A stretch of DNA of 64,000 bases from Glycomyces niveus (lineage in GTDB: Bacteria; Actinomycetota; Actinomycetes; Mycobacteriales; Micromonosporaceae). The stretch lies in contig NZ_JAGFNP010000001.1 in the NCBI RefSeq assembly GCF_017592475.1, forward strand, positions 361,546 through 425,545, given 5' to 3'. Under the pieces are notes generated by a model. It was not told where the DNA came from, made no database searches, and saw only the letters and a list, made by a program, of their open reading frames with translations. The translations under genes were made by a program, and so were the position numbers. Positions 50,394 to 59,252 of the stretch are shown piece after piece (position 1 is the first letter of the stretch; the number at the start of each line of letters is the position of its first letter).

Positions 50394-51400
50394 GCGATCA
50401 GGTGGACGTCGCCGAACTCGTGCCAGAGGTAGCGGGCGTCGATGGCGGCGGCGTAGGAGTCGCGCAGGAGGTCGGTGTCGCCGAAGGCCTCGAGCATCGC
50501 GAGGTGGGTCGAGCGGGGCTCATGGAAGCCGGTGAGGAGGCCGTCGACGACCTGGACCGGGTGCTCGCGGGAGACGATCCGCTCGGTGTGGCCCGACGCG
50601 GCGGTGACCTTGCCGCCCACGACCGTGCTCTCCAACGCGCGCACCACCGTGGTGCCGACCGCGATCACGCGCCCGCCGGCGTCCTTGGCGGCGTTGACCG
50701 TCCGCGCCGTGTACTCGCCGACCTCCATCCACTCCGGGTACGGGTCCTCGCCGCTCTCCAGCGACGCGACTCCCGTGTGGAGGGTGACGGGGGCGATGCC
50801 GACTCCCGCGGAGACCAGCCGGGTCACCATCTCCGGAGTGAACGGCCTTGCGGCGCTGGGCATCTCGGCCGATCCCGGGACGGTCGCGAACGCGGTCTGG
50901 TACGCGGCGAGGGGCCAGTCCCGGTCGATGTAGGAGTACCGGATCGGCCTGCCGTGGCGGGCCAGGTAGTCGGGGACCGAGTCGATCGCGGGCCGGACCA
51001 CCCACAGCCGCTTGCCGAAGCGCCGCTCCAGGCGCAGCTCGACCTTGCCGGGCAGGTCCACGACCCCGCCCGGCACGTCGCCGGCGTGCGGCTTGTCGCG
51101 GTCCCGCAGCTCCACCAGCCACGAGCCGTCAGGCCGCGTGGACGAGAAGTGCACCCGCAGGCCCTGCCGCGTCGGCACGGCCGCCGGGAGCGTCGCGGAA
51201 TTGTTGACCACGAGCAGGTCGCCGGGGCGCACGAGCGCCGGGAGGTCGTCGAAGTGGTGGTGCCGGATCTCGCCGGTCGCCTTGTCCGACACCAGGAGCC
51301 GCACGTCCGAGCGGGCTGTGCCCCGCACTTCGGCGGGCTGGACCGCCTCGAGAGCCGAGTCCAGCGCGAAATCGAAGGGGGACGTCAACGTCGAGCTCAC
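50390..51400 (-). CDS. QueA-like S-adenosylmethionine:tRNA ribosyltransferase-isomerase
   Basis: A 336-residue protein of the QueA family (usual length about 340). Motifs are LVVNNSATLPAA (N-terminal RNxSRV/NNS region), HYSYIDRDWPL region, PGSAEMPSAARPFT, GIAPVTLHTGVAS, AGGRVIAVGTTVVRALE and FHEPRSTHLAML. Canonical QueA transfers ribose from SAM to preQ1-tRNA; no other queuosine genes are in the window, and this actinobacterial form is often found with an SDR. Start and stop overlap the neighbours by 4 bp, so it is translationally coupled. Confidence 0.85.
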   Translation of the reverse strand: MSSTLTSPFDFALDSALEAVQPAEVRGTARSDVRLLVSDKATGEIRHHHFDDLPALVRPGDLLVVNNSATLPAAVPTRQGLRVHFSSTRPDGSWLVELRDRDKPHAGDVPGGVVDLPGKVELRLERRFGKRLWVVRPAIDSVPDYLARHGRPIRYSYIDRDWPLAAYQTAFATVPGSAEMPSAARPFTPEMVTRLVSAGVGIAPVTLHTGVASLESGEDPYPEWMEVGEYTARTVNAAKDAGGRVIAVGTTVVRALESTVVGGKVTAASGHTERIVSREHPVQVVDGLLTGFHEPRSTHLAMLEAFGDTDLLRDSYAAAIDARYLWHEFGDVHLIA

Positions 51401-52152
51401 GCGCTCGCCTCCTCATGGGTGTGGTTGTGCAGCTTGTCGAAATCGCGGGCCGCGTACCGGCCGCTCTCGGGCGCCGGCCACTCGCAGGTGCACCAGCGCG
51501 CCCCTACGATCGAATGGATCGCCGCCGCGGCCAGCGCGGGCGGGTCCGCCTCGGCGGCGTCGGCCGCGCCCACCGCGTCGGCGAGCATCGCCGTCGACAT
51601 CTCGCCCGGGTCGAGCGCCCAGACCGCGACGGCCGGCTCCTCGGCGGCGAGCACGTTCGACAGCTGGTCGAGCGCGGCCTTCGTCGCCCCGTACGGTCCC
51701 CAGGTCGCGTACGGCCCCGTCGCGGCGTCCGAGGAGATGTTGACGATCGCGCCGCCCCGCTCCCGCAGGACCGGCAGCGCCAACTGCGCCAGCGCCATCG
51801 GCGCCCACACGTTCATCTCGAACAGGCGCGGCCAGTAGGTCAGGTCCGCCTCGGAGAGGCGCGGCAGCGGCACCTCGCCGAGGGTCGAGGCGTTGTTCAC
51901 GAGCAGGTCGAGCCGGCCCCCGGCCATGGCGACCAGCTCCTGCCGGTGCGCCGCGTCGGTCACGTCCCCGGCCAGGTAGCGGGCGCCGAGCCGGGCGGCG
52001 ACGCGCGCCAGGCGCTCCTCGCCGCGCGCGGTCAGTATCAGGTCCCAGCCGGCGGCGGCCAGGCGCTCGGCCAGCGCCTCGCCGAGCCCCGCGGAGGCCC
52101 CGGTGACGACGGCGGTGCGGTCGTCCACTTGCGGCAGCAGTGCTTCACTCAT
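51397..52152 (-). CDS. SDR oxidoreductase, first gene of the SDR-QueA-MFS operon
   Basis: A 251-residue classical SDR: AVVTGASAGLGEALAERLAA (about 14-33), LLVNNASTLGEV, IVNISSDAATGPY and the YGATKAALDQL active site. TAGCGT lies 6 nt before the ATG and no Shine-Dalgarno is seen, so the operon mRNA may be leaderless. Linked by overlaps to QueA-like and MFS genes. Confidence 0.87.
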   Translation of the reverse strand: MSEALLPQVDDRTAVVTGASAGLGEALAERLAAAGWDLILTARGEERLARVAARLGARYLAGDVTDAAHRQELVAMAGGRLDLLVNNASTLGEVPLPRLSEADLTYWPRLFEMNVWAPMALAQLALPVLRERGGAIVNISSDAATGPYATWGPYGATKAALDQLSNVLAAEEPAVAVWALDPGEMSTAMLADAVGAADAAEADPPALAAAAIHSIVGARWCTCEWPAPESGRYAARDFDKLHNHTHEEASA

Positions 52153-52275
52153 GGACCCACGCTATTTCCGGCCCCGGCCGGGCGCATCGGGCCGAGGTCG
52201 CGGTCGGGACTGCGGCGCAGGTCCTAGGACCAGCGACCGAGGCCCGGACGGCCCCGCGTCGACTAGATTGGCAGC

Positions 52276-53421
52276 GTGACCGCCTCCGATTCCGACCCGA
52301 CGCGACTGCTGCACGAGGTGTCGGCGGCCGTCGGGGCCATCACCAGGCACCTCTCCGTGCACCAGGTGCTCGAGGTGATCGTCTCCTCGGCCCGCCGCCT
52401 CGTCGGCGCCGACTACGCCGCCATCGGCATCCCCGACGACGAAGGCGGCTTCGCCGAGTTCATCACAGACGGCATCGGCGAGGAGCAGCGCCTCAAGATC
52501 GGCCCGCTGCCGCGCCAGCACGGTATGCTCGCCGCGATCCTCGCCGAGAGCGAGCCGATCCGCCTCGACGACCTCCGCCGCGACCCCCGCTTCCAGTGGT
52601 GGCCCAAGGCCCACCCGAGCATGGCCGCGCTGCTCGGCGTCCCGATCCAGGAGTGCGGGCGCACCCTCGGTATCGTCGTCCTCACCAACGACCTCGGCAG
52701 GCCCGGATTCAGCGAGTCCGACACCGAACTCATCGAACTGCTCGCCTCGCACGCGGCCATCGCGATCACCAACGCCCGCCTGTACGAGCGCAGCCGCGAG
52801 CTCACCGTCGTCGAGGAGCGCAACCGGCTCGCCCGCGAACTCCACGACGCGGTCATGCAGCGCCTGTTCTCCCTGCGCCTCTCCGCCCGCGCCGCCCGCA
52901 AGCTCGCCCCCACCGACCCCGAGGCCGCCGCGTGCCGCCTCGGCGAGGTCGAGGACCTCGCCGCCGAGGCCATCGCCGAACTGCGCGCCGTCATCGTCGA
53001 ACTCCGCCCCGCCGACCTCGACGCGCACGGCCTCGTCGAGACCCTCCGCCGCCACGTCACCCTCCTGGACCGCCTGCACGACACCGAGGTCGCCTTCGAG
53101 GTCCGCTCCCCGGTCGACCTCTCGCGCGACGGCGAGGTCGAAGTGCTCCGGCTCGTCCAGGAGGCCCTCAGCAACGCCTTCCGGCACGCCCGCGCCCGCC
53201 ACGTCGCCGTCACCGTCCAATCCGAGCGCATCACCATCAGCGACGACGGCGACGGCTTCGACGCCGACGAGGCCGCCACCCGCGGGCTCGGCCTCCTCTC
53301 GATGCGCGAACGCGCCAAAGCCCTCGGCGGCGACCTCGACCTCCGGACCGCCCCCGGCGCGGGCACCACCGTGACCCTCATCCTCGACACCGCCGAACCC
53401 GCAGAGGCCGAACGTGACTGA
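52276..53421 (+). CDS. GAF-domain NarL-type sensor histidine kinase
   Basis: A 381-residue soluble kinase. A GAF domain (about 28-165, GADYAAIGIPDDEGGFAEFI) precedes the HisKA_3 dimerisation helix with His190 in RLARELHDAVMQRLFSL; the ATPase domain has EALSNAFRHARA (N box), SDDGDGFDADEA and GLGLLSMRERAKALGG. DevS/DosS relatives share this plan but with haem-binding GAF; the haem His cannot be assigned here. GTG with TAGATT 6 nt upstream fits a leaderless start. Overlaps its response regulator by 8 bp. Confidence 0.92.
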   Translation: MTASDSDPTRLLHEVSAAVGAITRHLSVHQVLEVIVSSARRLVGADYAAIGIPDDEGGFAEFITDGIGEEQRLKIGPLPRQHGMLAAILAESEPIRLDDLRRDPRFQWWPKAHPSMAALLGVPIQECGRTLGIVVLTNDLGRPGFSESDTELIELLASHAAIAITNARLYERSRELTVVEERNRLARELHDAVMQRLFSLRLSARAARKLAPTDPEAAACRLGEVEDLAAEAIAELRAVIVELRPADLDAHGLVETLRRHVTLLDRLHDTEVAFEVRSPVDLSRDGEVEVLRLVQEALSNAFRHARARHVAVTVQSERITISDDGDGFDADEAATRGLGLLSMRERAKALGGDLDLRTAPGAGTTVTLILDTAEPAEAERD

Positions 53422-54037
53422 GATCCGCCTCCTCCTCGTCGACGACCACCCCGTGGTCCGCCGCGGCCTCCGCGGCTACCTCGAACTCGAACCCGACTTC
53501 ACCGTCGTCGGCGAGGCCGGGGACGGCGAGGAGGCCCTGCGCGCCATCGCCGAGACCCGCCCCGACGTCGTCCTCCTCGACCTCAAGATGCCCGGCCTCG
53601 ACGGCCAGGGCGTCCTCGAACGCCTCGAGCCCGGCGAGGGACCCCGCGTCCTCGTCCTCACCTCCGCCACCGACGCCGAACGGGTCCCGAACGCCATCAC
53701 CGCCGGGGCGGCCGGGTTCGTGTACAAGGACATCGACCCGGACGCGCTGGCGAGCGCCATCCGCACCGTCCACTCTGGACAACTTCTGCTCTCGCCGGTC
53801 GCCATGCACGGCTTGATGAACGGCAACGGCGGCACCACCTCGGCCCCGTCGCTGACCCCGCGCGAGAGCCAGGTGCTCGGCCTCATCGCCAAAGGCCAGA
53901 CCAACCGCCAGATCGCGCGCGCCCTCGGCGTCTCGGAGAAGACCGTGAAAACCCATGTCACGAACCTGCTCCGCCGCATCGGCGCCGCCGACCGCACCCA
54001 GGCGGCCCTGTGGGCGGTTCGCCACGGTATCGGCTGA
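53414..54037 (+). CDS. NarL-family response regulator
   Basis: A 207-residue regulator: receiver with DDH (10-12), phosphoacceptor Asp56 in LLDLKMPG, Thr/Ser and Lys (YKDI); C-terminal LuxR HTH LTPRESQVLGLIAKGQTNRQ, IARALGVSEKTVKTHVTNLL. Partner of the GAF kinase with which it overlaps. Given the universal-stress cluster at 28.8-33 kb, control of such genes is conceivable but no common box was found. Confidence 0.93.
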   Translation: MTEIRLLLVDDHPVVRRGLRGYLELEPDFTVVGEAGDGEEALRAIAETRPDVVLLDLKMPGLDGQGVLERLEPGEGPRVLVLTSATDAERVPNAITAGAAGFVYKDIDPDALASAIRTVHSGQLLLSPVAMHGLMNGNGGTTSAPSLTPRESQVLGLIAKGQTNRQIARALGVSEKTVKTHVTNLLRRIGAADRTQAALWAVRHGIG

Positions 54038-54390
54038 ATCGCAGAACGTGACCGTCTAGTAAGTCATCACGAACCGTGATCAATTAGGGTCCCCGTGTGC
54101 CCCCATCGCACAACGCCACATTGAAACCCCCTCATTGCCGCGACGGCCCGGGCACTTGCCGCCGCCGGACGCTCCTCGATCCCCTTCCTCGACACCCCCG
54201 CCGCCAGCGAACGCGGCCTCACCCTCATCTAGCCCCGACCACCACAACCCGGCGGCGCCAGCCAGACGCGCCGCCGGGACATGCCATCCCCAAAGGACTT
54301 TCATGCCCGGCCACAACCGCATCCCGCCCCTCGCCGCACTGCCGTCGGCGCTCGTCCTGAGCGCAGCCGACCCGATGGCCTGGTGTTGAC
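54038..54390. other. Intergenic region with gene relic and short leader frame
   Basis: 54128-54232 encodes a short C-terminal-looking relic (ATARALAAAGRSSIPFLDTP...) ended by TAG and preceded by a stop, so not a gene. At 54303 an ATG with AAAGGA upstream opens a 28-codon frame ending TGA directly before the ATG at 54391; it may be a leader peptide of the following gene. Neither is confident. Confidence 0.3.
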
Positions 54391-55398
54391 ATGAGTAAGG
54401 CTCGAATCGCGTTGATGGTCGCTCTGCTGCTGTTCGCGGTCTCGACAGAGCTGGACCAGGAGCGTGACCCGTACCCGAAGCTGCCGACTCCGGCTTACGA
54501 GTTCGCCTCCGGAACCTCGGGCCGATGGTGCGATGCGGGTGACAGCGCTTGGATGCGCGGCACCGAGGCCTTCCTGGTCGGACCCCATTTCGCTGCCTCG
54601 GTCAAGTGCCGGTTCGTGGGCGAAAGCGTTCCGGCGGTGGTCTCCGGGCAGGCGCTCGCGCTCGAAGACGAGCCGCCCGCCGCGATGGGGAACGAGTTCG
54701 TGCTGACCCAGTTCGCGGTGGCGACGTTCGAACCGCCGGATGACGCCGCGGAGCCGATCGATGTGCTGGTGCGCGTCGGAGAGCGCGAGTTCCCGCTCGA
54801 CGAGGTCCCCGGCGAGGGCGACTGGATCGCGGTCGTGGCCCCGCTCGACGAGCAGGCGGCCCTCTGGATCGAGGAGGACGGCCGCGCGCAGGGCCTCGAT
54901 CTCCGCACGGGCGATCGCATCGACGACGCGGCCGCCTATTACGAAGGGATCCCGCGCTGGACGGGGCAGCAGCTCGCCCCGCTCGAATACGAGGTCGACA
55001 TCGATTACGGCCCTTACGGCTGGTGGATCTCCTGTGAATCCGGGCCCGTCCGCGTGTTCCGCGACCCTTGGATTGACGGGCTCGGTTGGGCTCCCGAGGG
55101 TTCGGTGTTCCTGAGGGTGACCTTCGGCTGGTGCAAGCGGTGGGAGGACGCCGGACTGACATGGGAGCTCGACCCGGACCGGGCCGTCGAGGTCGAGGGC
55201 GCTGAGAAGCCCGTCAGTTGGGAGGCCACCGAGAACACGTGGGACGGCGTCGACGTCGTCGCGGTGTACGCGATTCCGGAGGACGCCTCGGGGGCCGACA
55301 TCGGCATCACTCCCCACGGTGAGCTCACCGATGAGCATGGCGATCCGGTCGAGATCCTCGACGAGCTCGAAACCACCGAGATGCGCGCCGAGTTCTGA
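54391..55398 (+). CDS. Exported hypothetical protein
   Basis: A 335-residue protein of unknown family. The N-terminus KARIALMVALLLFAVSTELD is a signal peptide or membrane anchor without lipobox. The mature part is acidic, with four cysteines (about residues 47, 73, 212, 249) that could form two disulfides, and beta-rich segments such as IDVLVRVGEREFPLDEVPGE and YEVDIDYGPYGWWIS. No ribosome-binding site is obvious; translation may be coupled to the short frame ending just before. A terminator follows. Confidence 0.7.
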   Translation: MSKARIALMVALLLFAVSTELDQERDPYPKLPTPAYEFASGTSGRWCDAGDSAWMRGTEAFLVGPHFAASVKCRFVGESVPAVVSGQALALEDEPPAAMGNEFVLTQFAVATFEPPDDAAEPIDVLVRVGEREFPLDEVPGEGDWIAVVAPLDEQAALWIEEDGRAQGLDLRTGDRIDDAAAYYEGIPRWTGQQLAPLEYEVDIDYGPYGWWISCESGPVRVFRDPWIDGLGWAPEGSVFLRVTFGWCKRWEDAGLTWELDPDRAVEVEGAEKPVSWEATENTWDGVDVVAVYAIPEDASGADIGITPHGELTDEHGDPVEILDELETTEMRAEF

Positions 55399-55406
55399 CG
55401 ACAGGA

Positions 55407-55434
55407 GCGGCCCGGCGCATCGCGCCGGGGCCGC
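55407..55434 (+). terminator. Terminator after the exported hypothetical gene
   Basis: GCGGCCCGGCGC pairs with GCGCCGGGGCCGC with one bulged G and a 3-nt loop, between convergent genes ending at 55398 and 55451. Confidence 0.65.
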
Positions 55435-55450
55435 CTTCGGTTCGCTCGGG

Positions 55451-56281
55451 CTAGTTGACTTCGAGGGGGTCGCCGCCTTGGCGTTTGCCGGTGTCGAGGG
55501 CGTCGATCGCGGCGAGGTCCTGGTCGGTGAGGGCGAAGTCGAGGACTTCCCAGTTCTCGCGGATGCGGGCGGGGGTCTCGGACTTGGGGATGACGACGTT
55601 GCCGCGCTGGAGGTTCCAGCGGAGGACGACCTGGGCGGGGGTGCGGCCGTGGGCTTCGGCGACGGCCTTCACTGCGGGCTCGTCGAAGAGGTCGCCGGCG
55701 CGGAGGCCGAGGGGTCCCCAGGATTCGGTGATGACGCCGTGGTCGTCGTGCCAGGCGCGGAGTTCGGGCTGGCTGAAGTACGGGTGGAGCTCGACCTGGT
55801 TGATCTCGGGGGCCGAGCCGGTCTCGGTCTCGCAGCGGGACAGGTGCTCGATGGTGAAGTTCGAGACGCCGGCCGAGCGGAGGAGGCCCTCGGAGCGGGC
55901 GTCGAGGAGCGCCTGCCAGGACTCGACGTACTTGTCGACCTGCGGCCGCGGCCAGTGGAGCAGGTAGAGGTCGAGGTAGTCGGTGCCGAGTCGTTCGAGG
56001 GACTCGTTCAGGTTGCGGCGGACCTCGTCGTAGCCGTGGTCCCAGGTCTTGCTGGTGAGGAAGATGTCGCCGCGGGCGACGCCGGACTCCTTGACGGCCT
56101 GGCCGACCCCGGTCTCGTTCTTGTAGCCCACCGCGGTGTCGACGAGGCGGTAGCCGGTCTCGAGCGCGGTCGCGACGGCGGCGCGCACGTCGGCGCCCTC
56201 CTCGATCCTGAAGGTGCCGTAGCCGTAGCGGGGGATCGACGCACCGCCGGACAAGGGGACTGCTGTGCTCAGTTCGCTCAT
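55451..56281 (-). CDS. Aldo/keto reductase (1)
   Basis: A 276-residue AKR barrel. Catalytic tetrad: Asp in YRLVDTAVGY, Tyr of that segment (VGY), Lys in FLTSKTWDHG and His in YLLHWPRP. The NADPH-binding C-terminus reads VVIPKSETPARIREN. AKR5-like (2,5-diketo-D-gluconate reductase group). TAGGCT ends 7 nt before the ATG, with no Shine-Dalgarno, suggesting a leaderless transcript. A paralogue lies at 57206-58042; a regulatory pair sits between them. Confidence 0.9.
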   Translation of the reverse strand: MSELSTAVPLSGGASIPRYGYGTFRIEEGADVRAAVATALETGYRLVDTAVGYKNETGVGQAVKESGVARGDIFLTSKTWDHGYDEVRRNLNESLERLGTDYLDLYLLHWPRPQVDKYVESWQALLDARSEGLLRSAGVSNFTIEHLSRCETETGSAPEINQVELHPYFSQPELRAWHDDHGVITESWGPLGLRAGDLFDEPAVKAVAEAHGRTPAQVVLRWNLQRGNVVIPKSETPARIRENWEVLDFALTDQDLAAIDALDTGKRQGGDPLEVN

Positions 56282-56344
56282 GCGCGCGAGCCTACCCATT
56301 TGGCAGGCGATTGCAAACGCGTCCAGTGAGAAACTTGCCGTCAT

Positions 56345-56404
56345 GGAAAGTCTCGACTTGACGTGATGGAAAGTCACGCACTAGACTTTCCGACATGGAA
56401 AGTC
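56345..56404 (+). promoter_or_regulatory. Promoter with four GGAAAGTC boxes
   Basis: TTGACG (56358-56363), 18-bp spacer and TAGACT (56382-56387), 7 nt before an ATG, form a leaderless promoter. Around it GGAAAGTC occurs at 56345, 56368 and 56397 and inverted (GACTTTCC) at 56384. Boxes 2 and 3 form a perfect inverted repeat over the -10 box, and box 4 overlaps the first codons. The winged-helix protein encoded two genes on is the natural candidate to bind here. Confidence 0.7.
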
Positions 56405-56859
56405 GACTGACCCCCGAAGAAGCCCAAGCCGCCCTCGCCGCCGTGGACCAGTCCCGCTCCGACATCGCCGACCGCCTCATCACCCCCTGGTGGTACCACC
56501 CCGTGCTCGGCGTCCTCGTCGGCGGACTCATCACCATCGCCACGATCGGCGTCGACTTCCCGACCCTGATCGGCGTCCTCGCCGTCTACGCCGTGGGCAT
56601 CTACCTCCTGATGAGCGCCTACCGCCGCAAGACCGGCGTCTGGATGAACGGGTTCAGCGGCGGCCCCAGTGCCCGCCGCAGCGCCTTCCTCCTGCTCGCC
56701 ACCACACTCGTGATCACGATCGCGGGCTCGGTGTTCAGCATCGGCCTGGAGATCCGCTGGACCGCGCTCCTCACCGGCCTCGCCGTCGCCGTGACCATGA
56801 CGATCTGGGGCCGTCACTACGACGACCTCCTCCGCGCCGAGCTTCGCGAGACCGCATGA
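56395..56859 (+). CDS. Membrane protein co-transcribed with a winged-helix regulator
   Basis: A 154-residue protein with a cytosolic N-terminus (ESRLTPEEAQAALAAVDQSR) and four hydrophobic helices (about 37-53, 55-75, 97-117, 121-138). The N-terminal motif L.PEEA..AL..V.....A.R is common in actinobacterial membrane proteins adjacent to MarR/PadR-like regulators. Leaderless start predicted from TAGACT 7 nt upstream. Stop overlaps the next start (ATGA), so the two are translationally coupled. Confidence 0.8.
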   Translation: MESRLTPEEAQAALAAVDQSRSDIADRLITPWWYHPVLGVLVGGLITIATIGVDFPTLIGVLAVYAVGIYLLMSAYRRKTGVWMNGFSGGPSARRSAFLLLATTLVITIAGSVFSIGLEIRWTALLTGLAVAVTMTIWGRHYDDLLRAELRETA

Positions 56860-57155
56860 CCGACCCCCGGTTCGACGAGATCGTCCACGCGCCCAACCGG
56901 TTGCGCATCTGCTCGATGCTCTCGGCCACGGACGAGGTCGAGTTCGCCGCCCTGCGCGAGTCCCTCGGCGTCAGCGACTCGGTCCTCAGCAAGCAGCTCA
57001 AAGCGTTGGAGGACGTCGGCTACATCTCCGTCAAGAAGTCCCCTCTGGACGGCCGCACCCGCACCTGGGCCGCCCTCACCCCCGCGGGCAGGATCGCCTT
57101 CGACGGGCACGTGGCCGAACTGCGGCGGCTCGCCGCCGGCATCGCGATCGACTAG
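56856..57155 (+). CDS. Winged-helix transcriptional regulator (MarR/ArsR-like, HTH_27)
   Basis: A 99-residue DNA-binding protein: NRLRICSMLSATDEVEFAAL, then recognition helix VSDSVLSKQLKALEDVGYIS and wing KKSPLDGRTRTWAALTPAGR. This matches the single-domain winged helix family that controls small membrane-protein operons. It is translationally coupled to the membrane protein and likely autoregulates through the GGAAAGTC boxes. A strong terminator follows. Confidence 0.9.
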   Translation: MTDPRFDEIVHAPNRLRICSMLSATDEVEFAALRESLGVSDSVLSKQLKALEDVGYISVKKSPLDGRTRTWAALTPAGRIAFDGHVAELRRLAAGIAID

Positions 57156-57165
57156 CGGGCAAGCG

Positions 57166-57198
57166 AAAGGGGCGGGTGGCCGGTCCACCCGCCCCTTT
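57166..57198. terminator. Bidirectional terminator
   Basis: AAAGGGGCGGGTGG and CCACCCGCCCCTTT form a perfect 14-bp stem with a 5-nt loop between convergent genes ending at 57155 and 57206. Confidence 0.85.
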
Positions 57199-57205
57199 CC
57201 CGTGC

Positions 57206-58042
57206 TCAGCGCTCGTTCGAGCCCGGGTCGATGCCCTGGCGTTCGCCGGTCTCGAGCGCGTCGATCGCGGCCATCTCGTCGTCGGAGAGCGCGAAGTCGA
57301 ACACGTCGAAGTTCTCGGCGATGCGGCTCGCCTTGGAGGACTTGGGGATCACGACGCAGCCGTTCTGGAGGTGCCAGCGGATCACGACCTGCCCCGGGGT
57401 CTTCCCGTGCGCCCCGGCGGCGGCCGTGACGGCCGGTTCGGCCAGGACCGAGCCGGTGCGCTGGCCGAGCGGCCCCCACGACTCGGTGGCGATGCCGCGC
57501 TCGGCCTGCCAGGCGCGCAGCTCGGGCTGGTTGAAGTACGGGTGCAGCTCGACCTGGTTCACCGACGGGTACACGCCGGTGGCCTCGCGGACGGTCTCGA
57601 GGTGCTCGGGCAGGAAGTTCGAGACGCCCGCCGAGCGGATCAGCCCCTCGTCCCTGGCCTTGAGCAGGGCCTGGAAGGTCTCGGCGTACAGGCCCTGCTT
57701 GGGGGAGGGCCAGTGGATCAGGTACAGGTCGAGGTAGTCGGTCCCCAGGCGCTCAAGCGAGGCCTCGAGCGCGGCGCGGGCGGGCCCGGCGCCGTGGTGG
57801 TCGTTCCAGACCTTCGTCGTGAGGAACACCTCCTCGCGGGGGACGCCGGAGGCGGCGACCGCGCGGCCGACGCCGACCTCGTTGCCGTACATCTCGGCGG
57901 TGTCGATCAGCCGGTAGCCCGTGGCGAGCGCGGCCTCGACGGCCTGCTGGGCCTCGTCGTCGCCCACCTTGTAGGTGCCGTAGCCGATGCGGGGCATCGC
58001 GATGCCGTCGTTGAGCTCGATCGGTGCGCTGAGATCAGTCAT
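57206..58042 (-). CDS. Aldo/keto reductase (2)
   Basis: A 278-residue AKR, paralogue of 55451-56281. Asp/Tyr in YRLIDTAEMYGN, Lys in FLTTKVWNDH, His in YLIHWPSP and cofactor motif VVIPKSSKASRIAEN. TACCCT lies 6 nt before the ATG (leaderless pattern). The physiological aldehyde or keto-acid is unknown. Downstream of, and in the same direction as, the GDP-mannose dehydratase gene (18-bp gap), so possibly co-transcribed. Confidence 0.9.
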   Translation of the reverse strand: MTDLSAPIELNDGIAMPRIGYGTYKVGDDEAQQAVEAALATGYRLIDTAEMYGNEVGVGRAVAASGVPREEVFLTTKVWNDHHGAGPARAALEASLERLGTDYLDLYLIHWPSPKQGLYAETFQALLKARDEGLIRSAGVSNFLPEHLETVREATGVYPSVNQVELHPYFNQPELRAWQAERGIATESWGPLGQRTGSVLAEPAVTAAAGAHGKTPGQVVIRWHLQNGCVVIPKSSKASRIAENFDVFDFALSDDEMAAIDALETGERQGIDPGSNER

Positions 58043-58060
58043 GCCCCGAGGGTAACCACT

Positions 58061-59056
58061 TCACAGGGCCTTCCGGTCCGCGTCGACCATGATCCGGGCC
58101 AGCTCGTCCCAGTGGACCCGCGCCCGCCAGCCGATCTCGCGCGCGATCTTGGCCGGGTTGCCGATGAGCTCGGGGACCTCGGCGGGCCGCTCGTAGCGCT
58201 CGTCGTGCTCGATGTGGTCGCGCCAGTCGAGCCCGGCGTGGCCGAACGCGGCCTCGGCGAAGTCGCGCACGGTGGCGGGCCGCCCGGTGGCGATGACGTA
58301 GTCGACCGGTTCGTCGTGCTGGAGCATGAGCCACATGGCCTCGACGTACTCGGGCGCGTAGCCCCAGTCGCGCACGGCGTCCATGTTGCCGAGGAAGACC
58401 TTCTTCTCGAGGCCCGCCTCGATCCGGGCCACGGCCCGGGTGATCTTGCGGGTGACGAACGTCTCGCCGCGCCGGGGGCTCTCGTGGTTGAAGGAGATCC
58501 CGGAGACGGCGAACATGCCGTAGGACTCGCGGTAGTTCACGGTGGCCCAGTGCGCGTAGACCTTCGCGACCCCGTAGGGGCTGCGCGGGTGGAACGGCGT
58601 CGTCTCGTCCTGCGGCGGCGGGGCCGTGCCGAACATCTCCGAAGTGGACGCCTGGTAGATACGGGTGTCGATGCCGCTGGCGCGCACGGCCTCCAGGAGC
58701 CGGATCGCGCCGAGCGCGGTCACGTTCGCGGTGTACTCGGGCAGGTCGAAGCTGACGCGCACGTGGCTCTGCGCGGCCAGGTTGTAGATCTCGTCGGGGC
58801 GCACGTCGCGGATGAGGTTCACCAGCATGCCCGCGTCGGTCACGTCGCCTTTGTGGAGGAAGAGCCGCCGCTCGCTCTCGTGCGGGTCCTGGTAGACCGC
58901 GTCGAGGCGGGAGGTGTTGGCGATGAGCGAGGACGCGTGCCGGACGATCCCGTGGACCGTGTATCCCTTCGCGAGCAGCAGCTCGGTCAGGTACGACCCG
59001 TCCTGCCCGGTGATACCGGTGATCAGGGCGGTCTTGCCGGGCGTCGCTGCGGTCAT
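58061..59056 (-). CDS. gmd: GDP-mannose 4,6-dehydratase
   Basis: A 331-residue extended [23 protein letters not shown] (residues about 10-29) is the diagnostic Gmd nucleotide motif; ASTSEMFG contributes the active-site Thr/Ser-Glu and [12 protein letters not shown] the Tyr-Lys pair; [20 protein letters not shown] is the sugar-nucleotide-binding block. It makes GDP-4-keto-6-deoxymannose, precursor of GDP-fucose or GDP-rhamnose. AGGAAGG 7 nt before the ATG sets the start over an upstream TTG. No fucose synthase follows, so the next step is encoded elsewhere. Confidence 0.93.
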   Translation of the reverse strand: MTAATPGKTALITGITGQDGSYLTELLLAKGYTVHGIVRHASSLIANTSRLDAVYQDPHESERRLFLHKGDVTDAGMLVNLIRDVRPDEIYNLAAQSHVRVSFDLPEYTANVTALGAIRLLEAVRASGIDTRIYQASTSEMFGTAPPPQDETTPFHPRSPYGVAKVYAHWATVNYRESYGMFAVSGISFNHESPRRGETFVTRKITRAVARIEAGLEKKVFLGNMDAVRDWGYAPEYVEAMWLMLQHDEPVDYVIATGRPATVRDFAEAAFGHAGLDWRDHIEHDERYERPAEVPELIGNPAKIAREIGWRARVHWDELARIMVDADRKAL

Positions 59057-59252
59057 CGTCCGCCTTCCTGTCAAGGTGCTCCCTCGAGTCTAGTCAAGGA
59101 CGCGGCCCCGGACCGCGCTGAGAATCGTTCACGTCCCGGTCATCGAGACATCACCGACCCGACCCGCCGAGTTGCCTCGCCGAGCTTCCGGCATTCCCTA
59201 CGGTGTGTGTGCCAAGCGATCCCCGTCTTTTTCGCCCGCAAAGGAACCGCTC

